DNA of 44,328 nucleotides from an uncultured Verrucomicrobiota bacterium (GTDB lineage: Bacteria > Verrucomicrobiota > Verrucomicrobiia > Opitutales > Opitutaceae), in assembly GCA_913058185.1 (NCBI GenBank), contig CAJXQX010000026.1, forward strand, positions 1 through 44,328. Direction: 5' to 3'. Every line of letters begins with the position of its first letter. Within the stretch, counting starts at the first letter, position 1. The notes under the pieces are model-generated. The model was not told the origin of the DNA, did no database searches, and was given only the letters and a program-made list of their open reading frames with translations. Positions 27,759 through 36,631 of the stretch are shown in pieces. The translations under genes were made by a program, and so were the position numbers.

Positions 27759-28896
27759 AATCTATTGCGAATCTCGCCATCCCGGTGAGACTGTCCGCGA
27801 TTTTTCGATCGTTGCGTGTGATGGGCAGCTTATGGGGCCCGCCCCACAATTGGTTATGCTTCATCCAATGTTCGAAGGCACCGGGCATCACGAGTCGCAC
27901 GTATGGGGCGCTCAAATTTCCGGCTGCTCGTTGGGATTTATAACCTTCGTGTGAACTCTGGAGTAAGTGATCCAGCTCTTTGGCTATGGTGGGCCCCATC
28001 GGAGTGTCGACTGTTCCGGGGCGAAGTTCGATCCACCACTCGTGACAGCCGTGCGTCACTCCGAGTTCGGAGCGGCTCGGCAAAGGGGCCACGTGAAAAA
28101 AGGTCAGTGACCATTTTTTTGCCCGACAAAGCGTGGTGATCACATCGACCATATCGCGGGCGAACACGTTCTCGCTAAAAGTATTCAGGCGTAGACTAAT
28201 TTGGCCCATCGGTAAAATACGTGGTGGACGCATGCTGGCGAATTTCACCACATCGCCGCTAAGGTGGCGCACCAAACCAGCAGGTGTCGTGAGAACGAGT
28301 AGGTAGTTGCGGTCGGGTGAAACCTCGGGCAGGGCCACGGCCTTCTCGCCCAATTCATCCAGCTTGTCCGGGTCGTAGTCATCCAGAGGTAAGAACTCGA
28401 AATACACGCCGGTTTCGGCCAGCAAGCGCAGCCCGGGCAGCGAGCCTGGTCCTTGAGCGGCGATCACAGCTTCGGCCGTGGCGAAGGCTTCGTGCATCAT
28501 AACTCCGTAACCAGCGATCTTCTTGAGTTGGCCGGTAATCGGAGCAGGGAAATCCCCGGAGAGCACGATGCATCGCAGTTGCGGCCATAACTTTGCGAGG
28601 AAAGCGTATTTTCGTTTGGCGGTAGAAACCCTCTTCAAGGCTTGCCGTGAAAAGGCCAACAACCACTGCGGGTTACCGGCGATCAGGGAGATGTCGCGCT
28701 TCCGGGTGCGTTTGAGGGTTTGCTCCACCATGTTGTCCCAATTTTTAAGCAGAGCGATTCGGGAACCGGGTTCAAAGTAGTGGCAGGCGATCCATTCCGG
28801 ATGCTGCACTGCCGCTAGAGTCGACAGGTCCGCGATCGAAACGAGTTGTTCCTCATCGAGTTGATTGGTGGAAACGTTTCCGCCGATTAGCAGCAC
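27757..28896 (-). CDS. GH3-family acyl-adenylate enzyme lacking its N-terminal part (probable pseudogene)
   Basis: The 379 residues from the GTG at 28896 match the second part of GH3-type acyl-acid amido synthetases, beginning at the 'VLLIGGNVS' strand. They include 'HEAFATAEAVIAAQGPGSLP' in the place of the adenylate-motif region and 'YFEFLPLDDYDPD'. Full GH3 enzymes are about 500-550 residues, and their first ATP-binding motif (Ser/Thr/Gly-rich) precedes the LLIGG strand; it is absent here. Upstream this frame is open only back to a TGA, reading L-V-H-D-A-D-S-S-S-P-A-A-E-T-P-G-R with no start. A GH3-like N-terminus lies in another frame (28887-28988). An internal deletion with frameshift explains this best. 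Confidence 0.68.
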   Translation of the reverse strand: MLLIGGNVSTNQLDEEQLVSIADLSTLAAVQHPEWIACHYFEPGSRIALLKNWDNMVEQTLKRTRKRDISLIAGNPQWLLAFSRQALKRVSTAKRKYAFLAKLWPQLRCIVLSGDFPAPITGQLKKIAGYGVMMHEAFATAEAVIAAQGPGSLPGLRLLAETGVYFEFLPLDDYDPDKLDELGEKAVALPEVSPDRNYLLVLTTPAGLVRHLSGDVVKFASMRPPRILPMGQISLRLNTFSENVFARDMVDVITTLCRAKKWSLTFFHVAPLPSRSELGVTHGCHEWWIELRPGTVDTPMGPTIAKELDHLLQSSHEGYKSQRAAGNLSAPYVRLVMPGAFEHWMKHNQLWGGPHKLPITRNDRKIADSLTGMARFAID

Positions 28897-28988
28897 TCTG
28901 CCCGGTGTTTCTGCCGCAGGCGACGACGAGTCAGCGTCGTGAACCAGTCACCCGCGATATTCAGCAGAGGTTTGTATAAATCCGGCAT
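28887..28988 (-). pseudogene. Detached N-terminus of the GH3 gene
   Basis: A short frame from ATG 28986-28988 reads MPDLYKPLLNIAGDWFTTL followed by TRRRLRQKHRAECC and a stop. A helical start with an Arg-rich end is what bacterial GH3 proteins usually begin with. It overlaps the beginning of the GH3 remainder in a different frame. The roughly 90-100 residues that should lie between, including the first nucleotide-binding motif, are missing. The similarity is judged by eye. Confidence 0.5.
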
Positions 28989-29116
28989 TTTGAATCCGTT
29001 TAGGTCGCAAGGCGACGACGGCATGGTCGGAGCAGCAAGCAGATTAAGTCGCTCACCGGGAGGTATATTGTTTTTTACCGGTTGTTTGAGATTCGGAGAT
29101 CACCCAACGTGCCCGA

Positions 29117-29905
29117 GTGAGCGTATATTCGATAGTGCACGAAGATGATTCCATGCTGGTGGTCAACAAACCGGCGGGCTGGTCTATTGCGCGTCGAGAG
29201 TCAGCCGGGAAAGGGCCGGGTGGGGTGTTGCTTGATCACCTGAAGGCCGCTTCAAGTGAGCCGATATTACCTACTCATCGCATTGATGATGAAGTGAGTG
29301 GACTGGTCGTATTCGCCAAGTCTAAGACGGGTCTCGATTTTCTTAGCGGTCAGTTCCAGAGCAAAACAGTTGAGCGGGTCTATTGTGGGTTTGCCGTCGT
29401 CGCGAGCGAGGAAGAAGCGGCGGAGGTCACCTCGTTGCCCTTATTACGGGCGGAGGGCGGGGGACTACCGGCATCTTTTGAAGTCAGTTATGCGCTCGCT
29501 CCCGATGAACACGTGATTGGCCGGATGCACGTTTATCGGAGAAAGGGAGGGCGACCCGCGTTCACGGAATTTAACGTGCTCGAGTCGTTCGGCCGCTTCG
29601 TGTGGTTCGAAGCGCGACCGGAAACGAGCCGACAGATGCAAGTGCAGGCCCACTTGGCCTCGATCGGTGCACCGGTGCTGGGCGATGATGCGCATGGCCT
29701 GTCGGAAGTGCGGTTGTTGTTGTCGGGATTGAAACGAAATTACAAAGGGCGCGATGAAGAGAAGCCGATGGTCGAAGGTTTGGCGCTGTGTGCGACGAAG
29801 CTGACGTTGAAGCATCCCGATTCTCGTGAGGAAATGACATTCGAGATTGAACCGCCAAAGCCGTTTCTGATCGCGTTGCGAAATCTCCGTAAATTTTCCC
29901 GCTAA
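29117..29905 (+). CDS. RluA-family pseudouridine synthase, divergent
   Basis: A 262-residue protein starting at GTG 29117 (V-S-V-Y-S-I-V-H). The core is recognisable: '[15 protein letters not shown]' near the N-terminus, the catalytic-Asp motif '[18 protein letters not shown]' (HRID instead of the usual HRLD) and '[10 protein letters not shown]'. The later motif that normally reads GRTHQIRVHL-like is replaced by '[20 protein letters not shown]'. There is no S4 domain. Modification of rRNA or tRNA uridine is the family role; because motif III is altered, the target and even activity are uncertain. Confidence 0.78.
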   Translation: MSVYSIVHEDDSMLVVNKPAGWSIARRESAGKGPGGVLLDHLKAASSEPILPTHRIDDEVSGLVVFAKSKTGLDFLSGQFQSKTVERVYCGFAVVASEEEAAEVTSLPLLRAEGGGLPASFEVSYALAPDEHVIGRMHVYRRKGGRPAFTEFNVLESFGRFVWFEARPETSRQMQVQAHLASIGAPVLGDDAHGLSEVRLLLSGLKRNYKGRDEEKPMVEGLALCATKLTLKHPDSREEMTFEIEPPKPFLIALRNLRKFSR

Positions 29906-29955
29906 AGGACGGTGCGAGATTGCTAGATAAGGCGGAACTGTTTGTGTCCAAGGCT

Positions 29956-30687
29956 ATGCCTTCCCCAATTCGAGTTACCGTCTGGAACGAGTATCGGCAC
30001 GAGAAAGAAAACCCGAAAGTCGCCGCGGTTTATCCGGACGGAATTCATGTGGCGTTAGCCGGTTTTCTCGGAAACGAAGCCGATATCGAGGTGCGCACGG
30101 CGACTCTCGATGAAGCGGAATATGGATTAACCGAATCGGCGCTCGATGCCACCGATGTGTTGATCTGGTGGGGGCACAAAGCTCATGGCGATGTGGCCGA
30201 CGAGATCGCCGACCGCGTGGCGGCCCACGTGCACGCCGGTATGGGTTTCATCGCCCTGCATTCGGCGCATTATGCGAAGGCTTTTAAGCGTCTCATGGGT
30301 TCAACGTGTTCGTTGAAGTGGCGAGACGATGGAGAGAAAGAGCGGATATGGAACGTGCGTCCGTCTCATCCAATTGCGGCTGGGATCCCGGAGCATTTCG
30401 AACTCGAGCAAGAAGAAATGTATGGGGAGCCGTTCGGTATTCCGGAGCCGGATGAATTGATCTTTATCTCATGGTTCGCAGGCGGAGAGGTCTTCCGATC
30501 CGGTGCGACCTGGCAACGCAGCCACGGCCGAGTCTTTTACTTTCGACCCGGCCACGAAACCTTCCCAACTTACGCTAACCCCAATATTCAACGCGTGATC
30601 ATCAATGCTGTCCGCTGGGCGAAACCCACCGTCCGACTTCCTGATAAAGCACCCCGCGCAGATGCGCTCGAACCTCTTGCCCGATGA
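29956..30687 (+). CDS. ThuA-like (trehalose-utilisation type) protein
   Basis: A 243-residue protein of the ThuA class-I glutamine-amidotransferase-like fold. From ATG 29956 it reads [20 protein letters not shown]. Family marks are '[13 protein letters not shown]', '[16 protein letters not shown]', '[20 protein letters not shown]', '[20 protein letters not shown]' and '[20 protein letters not shown]'. Such proteins occur with sugar-utilisation genes in Planctomycetes-Verrucomicrobia; ThuA of rhizobia acts with ThuB in trehalose use. A TTG start at 29920 is possible but less likely. The stop overlaps the next ATG by four bases, so the following gene is translationally coupled to it. Confidence 0.86.
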   Translation: MPSPIRVTVWNEYRHEKENPKVAAVYPDGIHVALAGFLGNEADIEVRTATLDEAEYGLTESALDATDVLIWWGHKAHGDVADEIADRVAAHVHAGMGFIALHSAHYAKAFKRLMGSTCSLKWRDDGEKERIWNVRPSHPIAAGIPEHFELEQEEMYGEPFGIPEPDELIFISWFAGGEVFRSGATWQRSHGRVFYFRPGHETFPTYANPNIQRVIINAVRWAKPTVRLPDKAPRADALEPLAR

Positions 30688-30986
30688 AACGTTTCCCCTT
30701 TTCCCAAATACTTCCCGCGGCGTTGTTGAGCGCGGTTTCAGCCTCCGCCCTGACTATTGAGCTGGACTATACCCATGATTCAGTCGCGACGGATTTCTTT
30801 GGCACCTACGCCACCGCCAAGAGCGCGCTTGAACAAGCTGCATCCGATATCGGCGACGTTCTAAATTCCTCGATCGGGGCAATCACCTCAACTCAATCCG
30901 AAGGAGTTACTGGCACTTCTGGTTCCACCACAGTGACACTGGATTGGAAGTTTACCTATACGAATCCTTCGACGGGCGCTTTATAA
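30684..30986 (+). CDS. PEP-CTERM metalloprotease-like protein, N-terminal part before an in-frame stop
   Basis: Residues 1-22 form a signal peptide ('[16 protein letters not shown]'). The mature start '[15 protein letters not shown]' and '[16 protein letters not shown]' belong to the same domain as the downstream frame. The reading frame ends with TAA at 30984-30986, and the very same frame continues open for another 770 bases (E-L-T-T-F-T-A-L-A-D-T-I-K-I-F). A single substitution (for example TAT or TAC to TAA) therefore splits a 357-residue gene. Read-through, nonsense mutation or an assembly error are all possible. ATG 30684 overlaps the stop of the ThuA-like gene. Confidence 0.7.
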   Translation: MKRFPFSQILPAALLSAVSASALTIELDYTHDSVATDFFGTYATAKSALEQAASDIGDVLNSSIGAITSTQSEGVTGTSGSTTVTLDWKFTYTNPSTGAL

Positions 30987-31007
30987 GAACTCACGACCTT
31001 CACGGCT

Positions 31008-31757
31008 TTGGCCGATACGATTAAGATCTTTGTGGGCGCCCGGAATTTGGAGGGATCCACCTTAGGCCAGGGCGGCCCGGGTGGAGCTGGGGTTTCTTTG
31101 GGAGTGAATGGGTTTGAGAGTGAGTGGGTTGCGGCAATGGCGGCTGCTGAGACGGCGTCGAACAGTGTTTTCCAACGCGGAAGTCAGGTTCCGATTATCG
31201 GAAATCTCAGTGACTCTTTTACAGTGGGCAGCACTACAGCGAATTACAGCCTGAACTACGGTCCAGTCGTAGGAAACCTATGGTTCGATGACGATACCGA
31301 CAACGCGGATGGAACTGATGATGCCACTCGGCTAGGGAATTACTGGCACTTTGACCACACCACCGCGGTGGCTGTAGGCAAAATCGATTTCTATTCGGTA
31401 GCGCTTCACGAGATCCTTCACGCGATGGGATTTGGCCTCGGCAACGAGTGGACTTCTAACGTATCTGGCACCATTTGGTTGGGCGCGGATAGTATTGCCG
31501 CGAATGGCACCGGTGTTGGGTTGGTCGACGTAAACGGTGCGCATCTCGCCACCAGTATCTCTAGCACCGCGCTCGAGGGTGGTGCAGCGCAGGATGTCGT
31601 GAGCATTTCAACGGGCGTCCGTAAGACTCTCACGGCACTCGATCTCGCGATTCTAACCGATCTGAATTATTCGGCGGTGCCGGAGCCCGCCCACGCGGCC
31701 GTTTTATTTGGGGCCTTGGCTCTAGGGCTCGTGGGCTCGCGTCGTCGTCGCGAGTGA
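31008..31757 (+). CDS. PEP-CTERM metalloprotease-like protein, C-terminal catalytic and sorting part
   Basis: It lies in the same frame as the preceding piece. The zinc motif 'HEILHAMGFG' (HExxHxxG) marks a metzincin-like protease domain, preceded by 'YWHFDHTTAVAVGKIDFYSV'. The C-terminus is a textbook PEP-CTERM exosortase signal: VPEP, a hydrophobic stretch ('AAVLFGALALGLVGS') and an Arg-rich end 'RRRRE'. The exported full protein would be sorted by an exosortase to the envelope. As it stands this part has no signal peptide, and codon 31008 is a TTG-type start with no ribosome-binding site, so it is probably not made alone. Confidence 0.72.
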   Translation: MADTIKIFVGARNLEGSTLGQGGPGGAGVSLGVNGFESEWVAAMAAAETASNSVFQRGSQVPIIGNLSDSFTVGSTTANYSLNYGPVVGNLWFDDDTDNADGTDDATRLGNYWHFDHTTAVAVGKIDFYSVALHEILHAMGFGLGNEWTSNVSGTIWLGADSIAANGTGVGLVDVNGAHLATSISSTALEGGAAQDVVSISTGVRKTLTALDLAILTDLNYSAVPEPAHAAVLFGALALGLVGSRRRRE

Positions 31758-31776
31758 TGCGGTAGCGCCCCTAGAC

Positions 31777-32550
31777 TCAGCCGAGCTGCGCGAGAGCCTC
31801 ACGCGCTAGAGCTTTGACGGTTTCGTCGTGCTTTTCTCGATTAGGCATACTGAGCCCTTGCTCAAAAATGTTACGGGCTTTTTTGATCTCGCCGGCAGCT
31901 TGGTAGGCAAATCCTAGTTCCAAGAAGTGACTAAGGCTTTCGGGATCTAACGCGGTCGCTTTTTCGAGATGGTAGACGGCTGCCTCAATGGAGGCTTCCG
32001 GCAGCCCGCCGTAGAGTATTTTGGTGAAGAATCGGGTGATTGCCCCCAACTCGTCTACTTCGCGGTGCCAGCGGCCGAGCACATGGTGGGCCCACGCGTA
32101 ATCGGGATCGAGTTCGATTGCGCGCCGGGCGTCGGCCTTGATGATGCGTGCTGCTTCGACTTTGGCTTTGTTATCACCGAGTTGGGCAATCTTTCCGCGA
32201 GTGATGGCGAGAGACAGCACATTCACGGGATCATTGGGTTGTAGGTCTGTTGCCCGTTGGGAATAAGCTAGGGCTTGGTCGAGAAGCTGGCGTTGCTCGA
32301 TTTCACTAATCGCATCGATCGTGGAATCAGAATATTGGCGTGCTATCTTCTGTAGCACCTTGGGGTTTTTGGGCGCGAGTTTCTCTACTTGCAGCATCAA
32401 TTCTAATGCCTCGCTGGTCCGAAGATCGTTTTGGGCGATTAGCCCGGACTCATAAAGATTACCGGCCTCACCCTGTAAGCCAGCATCATTGGCGCGCGCG
32501 CCGTTCGACGTGAATAAGCTGAATAAGAGGATTACTCGAACGAGCGTCAT
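31777..32550 (-). CDS. Exported TPR-repeat protein (RMD-like)
   Basis: From ATG 32548-32550 the protein is 257 residues with a signal peptide (MTLVRVILLFSLFTSNGARA). The rest is helical TPR sequence: 'ALELMLQVEKLAPKNPKVLQ', 'ALAYSQRATDLQPNDPVNVL', 'ARRAIELDPDYAWAHHVLGR' and 'HLEKATALDPESLSHFLELG'. The layout resembles bacterial relatives of the RMD (regulator of microtubule dynamics) TPR family. It overlaps the end of the upstream methyltransferase gene by four bases (ATGA), which fixes the start and makes it the last gene of the lipid island. A periplasmic scaffold or chaperone role is inferred from position only. Confidence 0.78.
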   Translation of the reverse strand: MTLVRVILLFSLFTSNGARANDAGLQGEAGNLYESGLIAQNDLRTSEALELMLQVEKLAPKNPKVLQKIARQYSDSTIDAISEIEQRQLLDQALAYSQRATDLQPNDPVNVLSLAITRGKIAQLGDNKAKVEAARIIKADARRAIELDPDYAWAHHVLGRWHREVDELGAITRFFTKILYGGLPEASIEAAVYHLEKATALDPESLSHFLELGFAYQAAGEIKKARNIFEQGLSMPNREKHDETVKALAREALAQLG

Positions 32551-33554
32551 GGCTTCACAAATCGGTAGTGACTCACGAGCCATTCTTCGCCGTTCCGGTA
32601 ACCCCAGAGTTCGGCGCAACTCATGTAGAACACCCGCCAGTAGACCCACCATTTTTTCGTTTGATCGGCTCCGTATGTGGCAACGAGCAACGGTTCAATT
32701 TCGGCGCGATGCTGATCCATATTTTCCAACCAATGCTCGGCGGTTTGCTGGTAGTGGCGTCCATTGATTTTCCAATCCTGCTCCAGCTTCAAATCATCCT
32801 GAAACGCAGCGAGCAACTGATGTGAAGGCATTTGCCCGCCGGTGAAAAAATAGCGACTCATCCAGTCCGATTGGTCCCGCACCACAAAATGGTAAGAGAA
32901 TTTTTGGTGGGTGAAAATATGGACGAATAACTTGCCGCCAGATCGTAGCCAGCGGGCAACATTAGCTAGTAAAGATTGGTAGTTCTTCATGTGTTCGAAC
33001 ATCTCGATCGAGATTACGCGATCGAACGAAGAGGCCGTGATGTCGAAGTCGTTCATGTCGGCTGTTATGACTGTGACGTTATTCAGGCCGCGGGTGACGG
33101 CTTGCGCGTCGATGTGTTCCTTCTGGGTCCGGGAGTTCGATACCGCGGTGATCTTGGAATTTGGATACTTCGCCGCGAGGTAGAGCGTGATGGAGCCCCA
33201 CCCACAACCGAGTTCCAGAATGTCCTGGCCATCGGTGAATTCACCTCGTTCGGCGTAGAGGTCGAGCATCGCCGTTTCCGCCTGCTCGAGGGTTTCATTG
33301 CCGGATTCGTAGTAACAACCGGAATACTTTAAGCGAGGGCCGAGGCACTTGAGGTAAAACTCCGTCGGCACCTCGTAGTGCTGCTCGTTAGCCGTGGCCG
33401 TTTGTTCCGCGATTCCGCGATTCTTGAGGTTGGCCACATAGGCGGATTCATCGTAGCCTGATTCCTCTCTGAGGCGCTCGCCGAGCAGTTTGCGGATGCC
33501 CATCCGCACGGCGAAATCAGGCAGGAGGTTCTTTTCTAGCAGCGTATCAATCAT
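32547..33554 (-). CDS. CFA-synthase-like SAM-dependent methyltransferase (second copy)
   Basis: A 335-residue enzyme of the cyclopropane-fatty-acid synthase / coclaurine N-methyltransferase superfamily. 'EQHYEVPTEFYLKCLGPRLK' plus 'YSGCYY' is the substrate-site block, 'DILELGCGWGSITLYLA' the SAM motif, and 'FDRVISIEMFEHMKNYQSLL' the following catalytic-region motif. It is shorter and clearly diverged from the CFA synthase at 35320-36612. It may methylate a different acyl double bond or another lipid. It overlaps the upstream DUF1295 gene and the downstream TPR gene by four bases each. Confidence 0.88.
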   Translation of the reverse strand: MIDTLLEKNLLPDFAVRMGIRKLLGERLREESGYDESAYVANLKNRGIAEQTATANEQHYEVPTEFYLKCLGPRLKYSGCYYESGNETLEQAETAMLDLYAERGEFTDGQDILELGCGWGSITLYLAAKYPNSKITAVSNSRTQKEHIDAQAVTRGLNNVTVITADMNDFDITASSFDRVISIEMFEHMKNYQSLLANVARWLRSGGKLFVHIFTHQKFSYHFVVRDQSDWMSRYFFTGGQMPSHQLLAAFQDDLKLEQDWKINGRHYQQTAEHWLENMDQHRAEIEPLLVATYGADQTKKWWVYWRVFYMSCAELWGYRNGEEWLVSHYRFVKP

Positions 33555-34342
33555 GACGAAGCGCGGGGTGTTCCTGGGAAAAAGGCATTGGTCGTTTTCT
33601 GGTATTCACGGAATAGGTCCCCCTTGGATTTGAGCGAAGATTCTTCCGCCATGGGAACGCCGGTTTTATAGCGTAGAAGGTAGTAGATTGAGGCGGGCGC
33701 GATCAGGCCGATCCATCCCCATACAGAGCCCAGAGCGAAGATCCCGAAGCCGACCCAGATACACCATTCGAAGAAGTAATTAGGATGTCGGCTGTAGTGC
33801 CATAGCCCGACGTTGCAGACTTGGCCTTTGTTTGCGGGCTTGCGGCGAAAAGCCGCAAGTTGTCCATCGGCGACTGATTCGCCGCAAAGGGCTAGGAAAC
33901 AGATTGCGGTGCCGACTATTTCCCAATGCGAAAAATAGGTCACTGCGTTGTGCACGGGGAGAAGGAAAGGCAACGAAAGCACGACCACCGCGAGGGCTTG
34001 CAGCTGGAAAAACCCAAACATCATCGTCCCGAAGTTATCTTTCCAATCGATTCGCAGCTGTTGGTAGCGGCTGTCCTCTACCGGGTGATGACTCATCACG
34101 CGTTTATAGAGATGGGAGCCGAGTCGAATACTCCATGCGCTCGCGAGCGACGCGAGCACGAGTTTCCGCATACTCCATCCGTTGCCCGCGAATGCGTAGA
34201 ACCAAGCCACTCCCGTAAAGGCATAAGACCAAACGACGTCGACGATGCCGTAGTTGTTCATGCGTCGGCAGAGTAAGAAGGTGAGTGAGAACCAAACCAT
34301 TAAGAGGCCGGTCATCGACAATATCATCAGTGGGTGGCTCAT
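33551..34342 (-). CDS. DUF1295 membrane protein (steroid 5-alpha-reductase-like fold)
   Basis: A 263-residue polytopic membrane protein with about six spans. 'NNYGIVDVVWSYAFTGVAWF' and the C-terminal 'GLWHYSRHPNYFFEWCIWVG' are typical of DUF1295, which is related to the steroid reductase/isoprenylcysteine methyltransferase fold. Members are regular companions of CFA synthase and the FAD amine-oxidase-like gene, and may reduce or modify acyl chains; no reaction has been assigned with certainty. It has ATGA overlaps with DUF2062 upstream and with the methyltransferase downstream. Confidence 0.86.
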   Translation of the reverse strand: MSHPLMILSMTGLLMVWFSLTFLLCRRMNNYGIVDVVWSYAFTGVAWFYAFAGNGWSMRKLVLASLASAWSIRLGSHLYKRVMSHHPVEDSRYQQLRIDWKDNFGTMMFGFFQLQALAVVVLSLPFLLPVHNAVTYFSHWEIVGTAICFLALCGESVADGQLAAFRRKPANKGQVCNVGLWHYSRHPNYFFEWCIWVGFGIFALGSVWGWIGLIAPASIYYLLRYKTGVPMAEESSLKSKGDLFREYQKTTNAFFPGTPRASS

Positions 34343-34863
34343 ACTGTATCTCGGTTGGTTCGGTGGGCAGCCAGCCGGCTAATTATGGGTTTCAAAATGA
34401 GGTATAGAGCCCCGAACAGTAACGGTCCCGTGAGGCTCCATGCTGTAAAGGCGTGGATTCCGGCCCAGCCGAACCTGGATAGGAATTCCGCTACGGAAAG
34501 TTCAGTAAATGACTGCACCATTTCGATCACCGAAAAACGGTGCTCGCTGGCGCCCCAGATCCATTCTCCCACGCGGACGTAAACTAGGATCATGACCAAG
34601 TGCACGGGGGTAAGCAGTTGGTTGAGCGTTTGCATAATCGGCTGATTGAGTCGGAGCGGTAGGCCGACCGAAAGATTCAGCAACCACGTAAACCCGAGAA
34701 AGGGAAACATGGAGCAGACGGTGCCCAGTGAGAGGGTGAAAGTAATCTTACCTGGCGTGACTCCTTGAGTCAGCTGCCTCGCTATGGGATCGACTAGGCG
34801 GCGTTGCCAGAAACCGCGACGAGGCACCGTAACCTCAGCAGATGTAGCAGCTGCGGCGCTCAT
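34339..34863 (-). CDS. DUF2062 membrane protein
   Basis: From ATG 34861-34863 the protein is 174 residues (M-S-A-A-A-A-T-S-A-E-V). The frame is open further upstream, but the extra sequence is Arg/His-rich shadow of the preceding gene. The DUF2062 block is visible: 'QGVTPGKITFTLSLGTVCSM', 'FPFLGFTWLLNLSVGLPLRL' and 'NQPIMQTLNQLLTPVHL', with about three membrane spans. The family's function is unknown. Four-base overlaps with both neighbours fix its ends and show it is part of the same transcript. Confidence 0.85.
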   Translation of the reverse strand: MSAAAATSAEVTVPRRGFWQRRLVDPIARQLTQGVTPGKITFTLSLGTVCSMFPFLGFTWLLNLSVGLPLRLNQPIMQTLNQLLTPVHLVMILVYVRVGEWIWGASEHRFSVIEMVQSFTELSVAEFLSRFGWAGIHAFTAWSLTGPLLFGALYLILKPIISRLAAHRTNRDTV

Positions 34864-35273
34864 GCCAAAAGTGGACCTGCTCCGAGTAAATATGCGGCGA
34901 CTCCCAAGATTATGAATGCAATGGGAAGGGCAATTTTCCCTTCTCGACGCACGGTGAATACTTCTCGGAGGCGATCGATATGATCGATACGGAAGAGTTC
35001 GATGACCATATAGATAGCCATCGCGAAATTCCCCCACATCAGCACCACCAACAGCCACAGCATGCGGGCACCGGTCGATCGCTCTTTCCAGGCCACCCAG
35101 ACGTAGAATGTGATGAAAGCGAAGTAGGCATCGAACAGGGTCGCGATGAACCATGGGTTGGTGAATACCCCCCGCGGGATCCCAAAGATCGGCTGCTCCG
35201 AGCTCGCCCAAACAATAAGCGAAGACATAGCCAGGAAGATGCCGATGAAAAGCGCACGTAGAAACCAGAGCAT
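34860..35273 (-). CDS. DUF1475-like small membrane protein
   Basis: A 137-residue protein with about four membrane spans. 'SEQPIFGIPRGVFTNPWFIA' followed by 'TLFDAYFAFITFYVWVAWKE' is the recognisable DUF1475 pattern (Asp-Ala-Tyr and Trp-Val-Ala-x-Lys-Glu). The family occurs in bacteria and plants and its function is unknown. Its stop overlaps the DUF2062 start. It begins 46 bases after the CFA synthase stop. Confidence 0.75.
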   Translation of the reverse strand: MLWFLRALFIGIFLAMSSLIVWASSEQPIFGIPRGVFTNPWFIATLFDAYFAFITFYVWVAWKERSTGARMLWLLVVLMWGNFAMAIYMVIELFRIDHIDRLREVFTVRREGKIALPIAFIILGVAAYLLGAGPLLA

Positions 35274-35319
35274 TTTATGAGTTACCGAAGTTTGGATCGC
35301 CCATCGATACGGAAGAGTA

Positions 35320-36612
35320 TCAGCCCGCGAAGTTATTGGCCCGCATATGCAATGTCTGGACCACGGAGATATTCTTCATGGCAAAGGCTGCTTCGCAATA
35401 GCGCAGGTAGTAGTCCCACTTACGGATAAAACGGTCGTCGAAGCCGAGCTCACGCACCTTCTCGATCCGGCTTTCGAATGCTTTTTGCCACTGACGCAGG
35501 GTCAGGGTGTAGTCGAAACCGTAGTCTTCCATGCCGCGGAGAACGAAACCACCGGACTTTGCCAGTTGGTCGTTCACACGATTGGTTGAGAGCAGCAACG
35601 AACCGGGAAAGACGTGTTTTTGGATAAAGTCGACGCCCTTGCGGAACGAGTCATAGCGGCCGTCTGGACAAGTAATGAACTGGAGCGCGAGCCGGCCCTT
35701 AGGTTTTAGCAAACGGGACAACGAATCCGTGAAAGCCGGCAGGTATTGATGCCCGAGTGCCTCCATCATTTCGATCGAAACGATCTTGTCGAACTGGCCT
35801 TCGATGTCGCGGAAATCACGCAACTGCACGTCGATTCGATCGGACAATCCTGCTTCAGCGATACGCACCACGGCAAGATCAAGTTGCTCCTGGGAGATGG
35901 TCACGGTGGTGACCTTGCAGCCGTATTTCTTGGCGGCGTGCATCGACCAACCACCCCAGCCCGTGCCGATCTCAAGCACGTGATCGTCGGGCTGCAGATT
36001 AAGCTTCTGGCAAAGCGCTTCGTTCTTCGCCGCTTGGGCTTCGGCGAGCGGAATATCTGCGGTCGCGAAGTGAGCGCCCGAATACATCATCGAAGGATCG
36101 AGGAAGAGGGCGAAGAATTCGTTGGAGAGATCGTAGTGCTCGCTGATGTTGCGACGTGCGGTGGTGCGATTGTTGGGTCGCAAGAGGTGGCCGACGCGGT
36201 TTGCTGCGCGGAAAAGATTAACGGCGCGATCTTTCCAACTTTGGCGTTGAGAGCCGGAAAGGGTCGGGGCGTTTTCGACGTTGTTGATAAACCACGCGAT
36301 CACGGCGGCCAGGTCCGGGGTGTCCCAGTCACCATCAACGAAGCTTTCTCCAAAGCCGACATCACCAGCCAGCACACATTTTTTGAAGAACGCCTCGCGC
36401 TTCACGCGGATGCAAGCCGTCCCCGAAATGCCTTGGGCGAGATTGGAGTGCTTGCCCGGCTGGCCGAGCTGAATATTGCCACCTTCAGGAAGCTTCAGGA
36501 GGAGCGAACCGCGGTCCATGCCTTCGAGGGTTTGTATAACCAAGCGTCGACTGAGACTCAAGCGGCCTTCGGCGGACTTGCTGGGCGAAAGGGTGGCGGT
36601 GTTAGAATTCAT
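35320..36612 (-). CDS. cfa: Cyclopropane-fatty-acyl-phospholipid synthase
   Basis: From ATG 36610-36612 the protein is 430 residues; the open frame upstream adds Pro/His-rich residues that are not family sequence. It transfers a methylene from SAM to a cis double bond of phospholipid acyl chains. The N-terminal lipid-binding domain contains 'ACIRVKREAFFKKCVLAGDV' and 'GFGESFVDGDWDTPDL'. Then come the substrate block 'ISEHYDLSNEFFALFLDPSM' and 'MYSGAHF', the SAM motif 'VLEIGTGWGGWSMHAAKKYG', and the catalytic-region 'DKIVSIEMMEALGHQYLPAF'. Located between DUF1365 (19-base gap) and DUF1475, it is the core of the lipid island. Confidence 0.93.
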   Translation of the reverse strand: MNSNTATLSPSKSAEGRLSLSRRLVIQTLEGMDRGSLLLKLPEGGNIQLGQPGKHSNLAQGISGTACIRVKREAFFKKCVLAGDVGFGESFVDGDWDTPDLAAVIAWFINNVENAPTLSGSQRQSWKDRAVNLFRAANRVGHLLRPNNRTTARRNISEHYDLSNEFFALFLDPSMMYSGAHFATADIPLAEAQAAKNEALCQKLNLQPDDHVLEIGTGWGGWSMHAAKKYGCKVTTVTISQEQLDLAVVRIAEAGLSDRIDVQLRDFRDIEGQFDKIVSIEMMEALGHQYLPAFTDSLSRLLKPKGRLALQFITCPDGRYDSFRKGVDFIQKHVFPGSLLLSTNRVNDQLAKSGGFVLRGMEDYGFDYTLTLRQWQKAFESRIEKVRELGFDDRFIRKWDYYLRYCEAAFAMKNISVVQTLHMRANNFAG

Positions 36613-36631
36613 ATGAAGGGAAAATGGTGGG

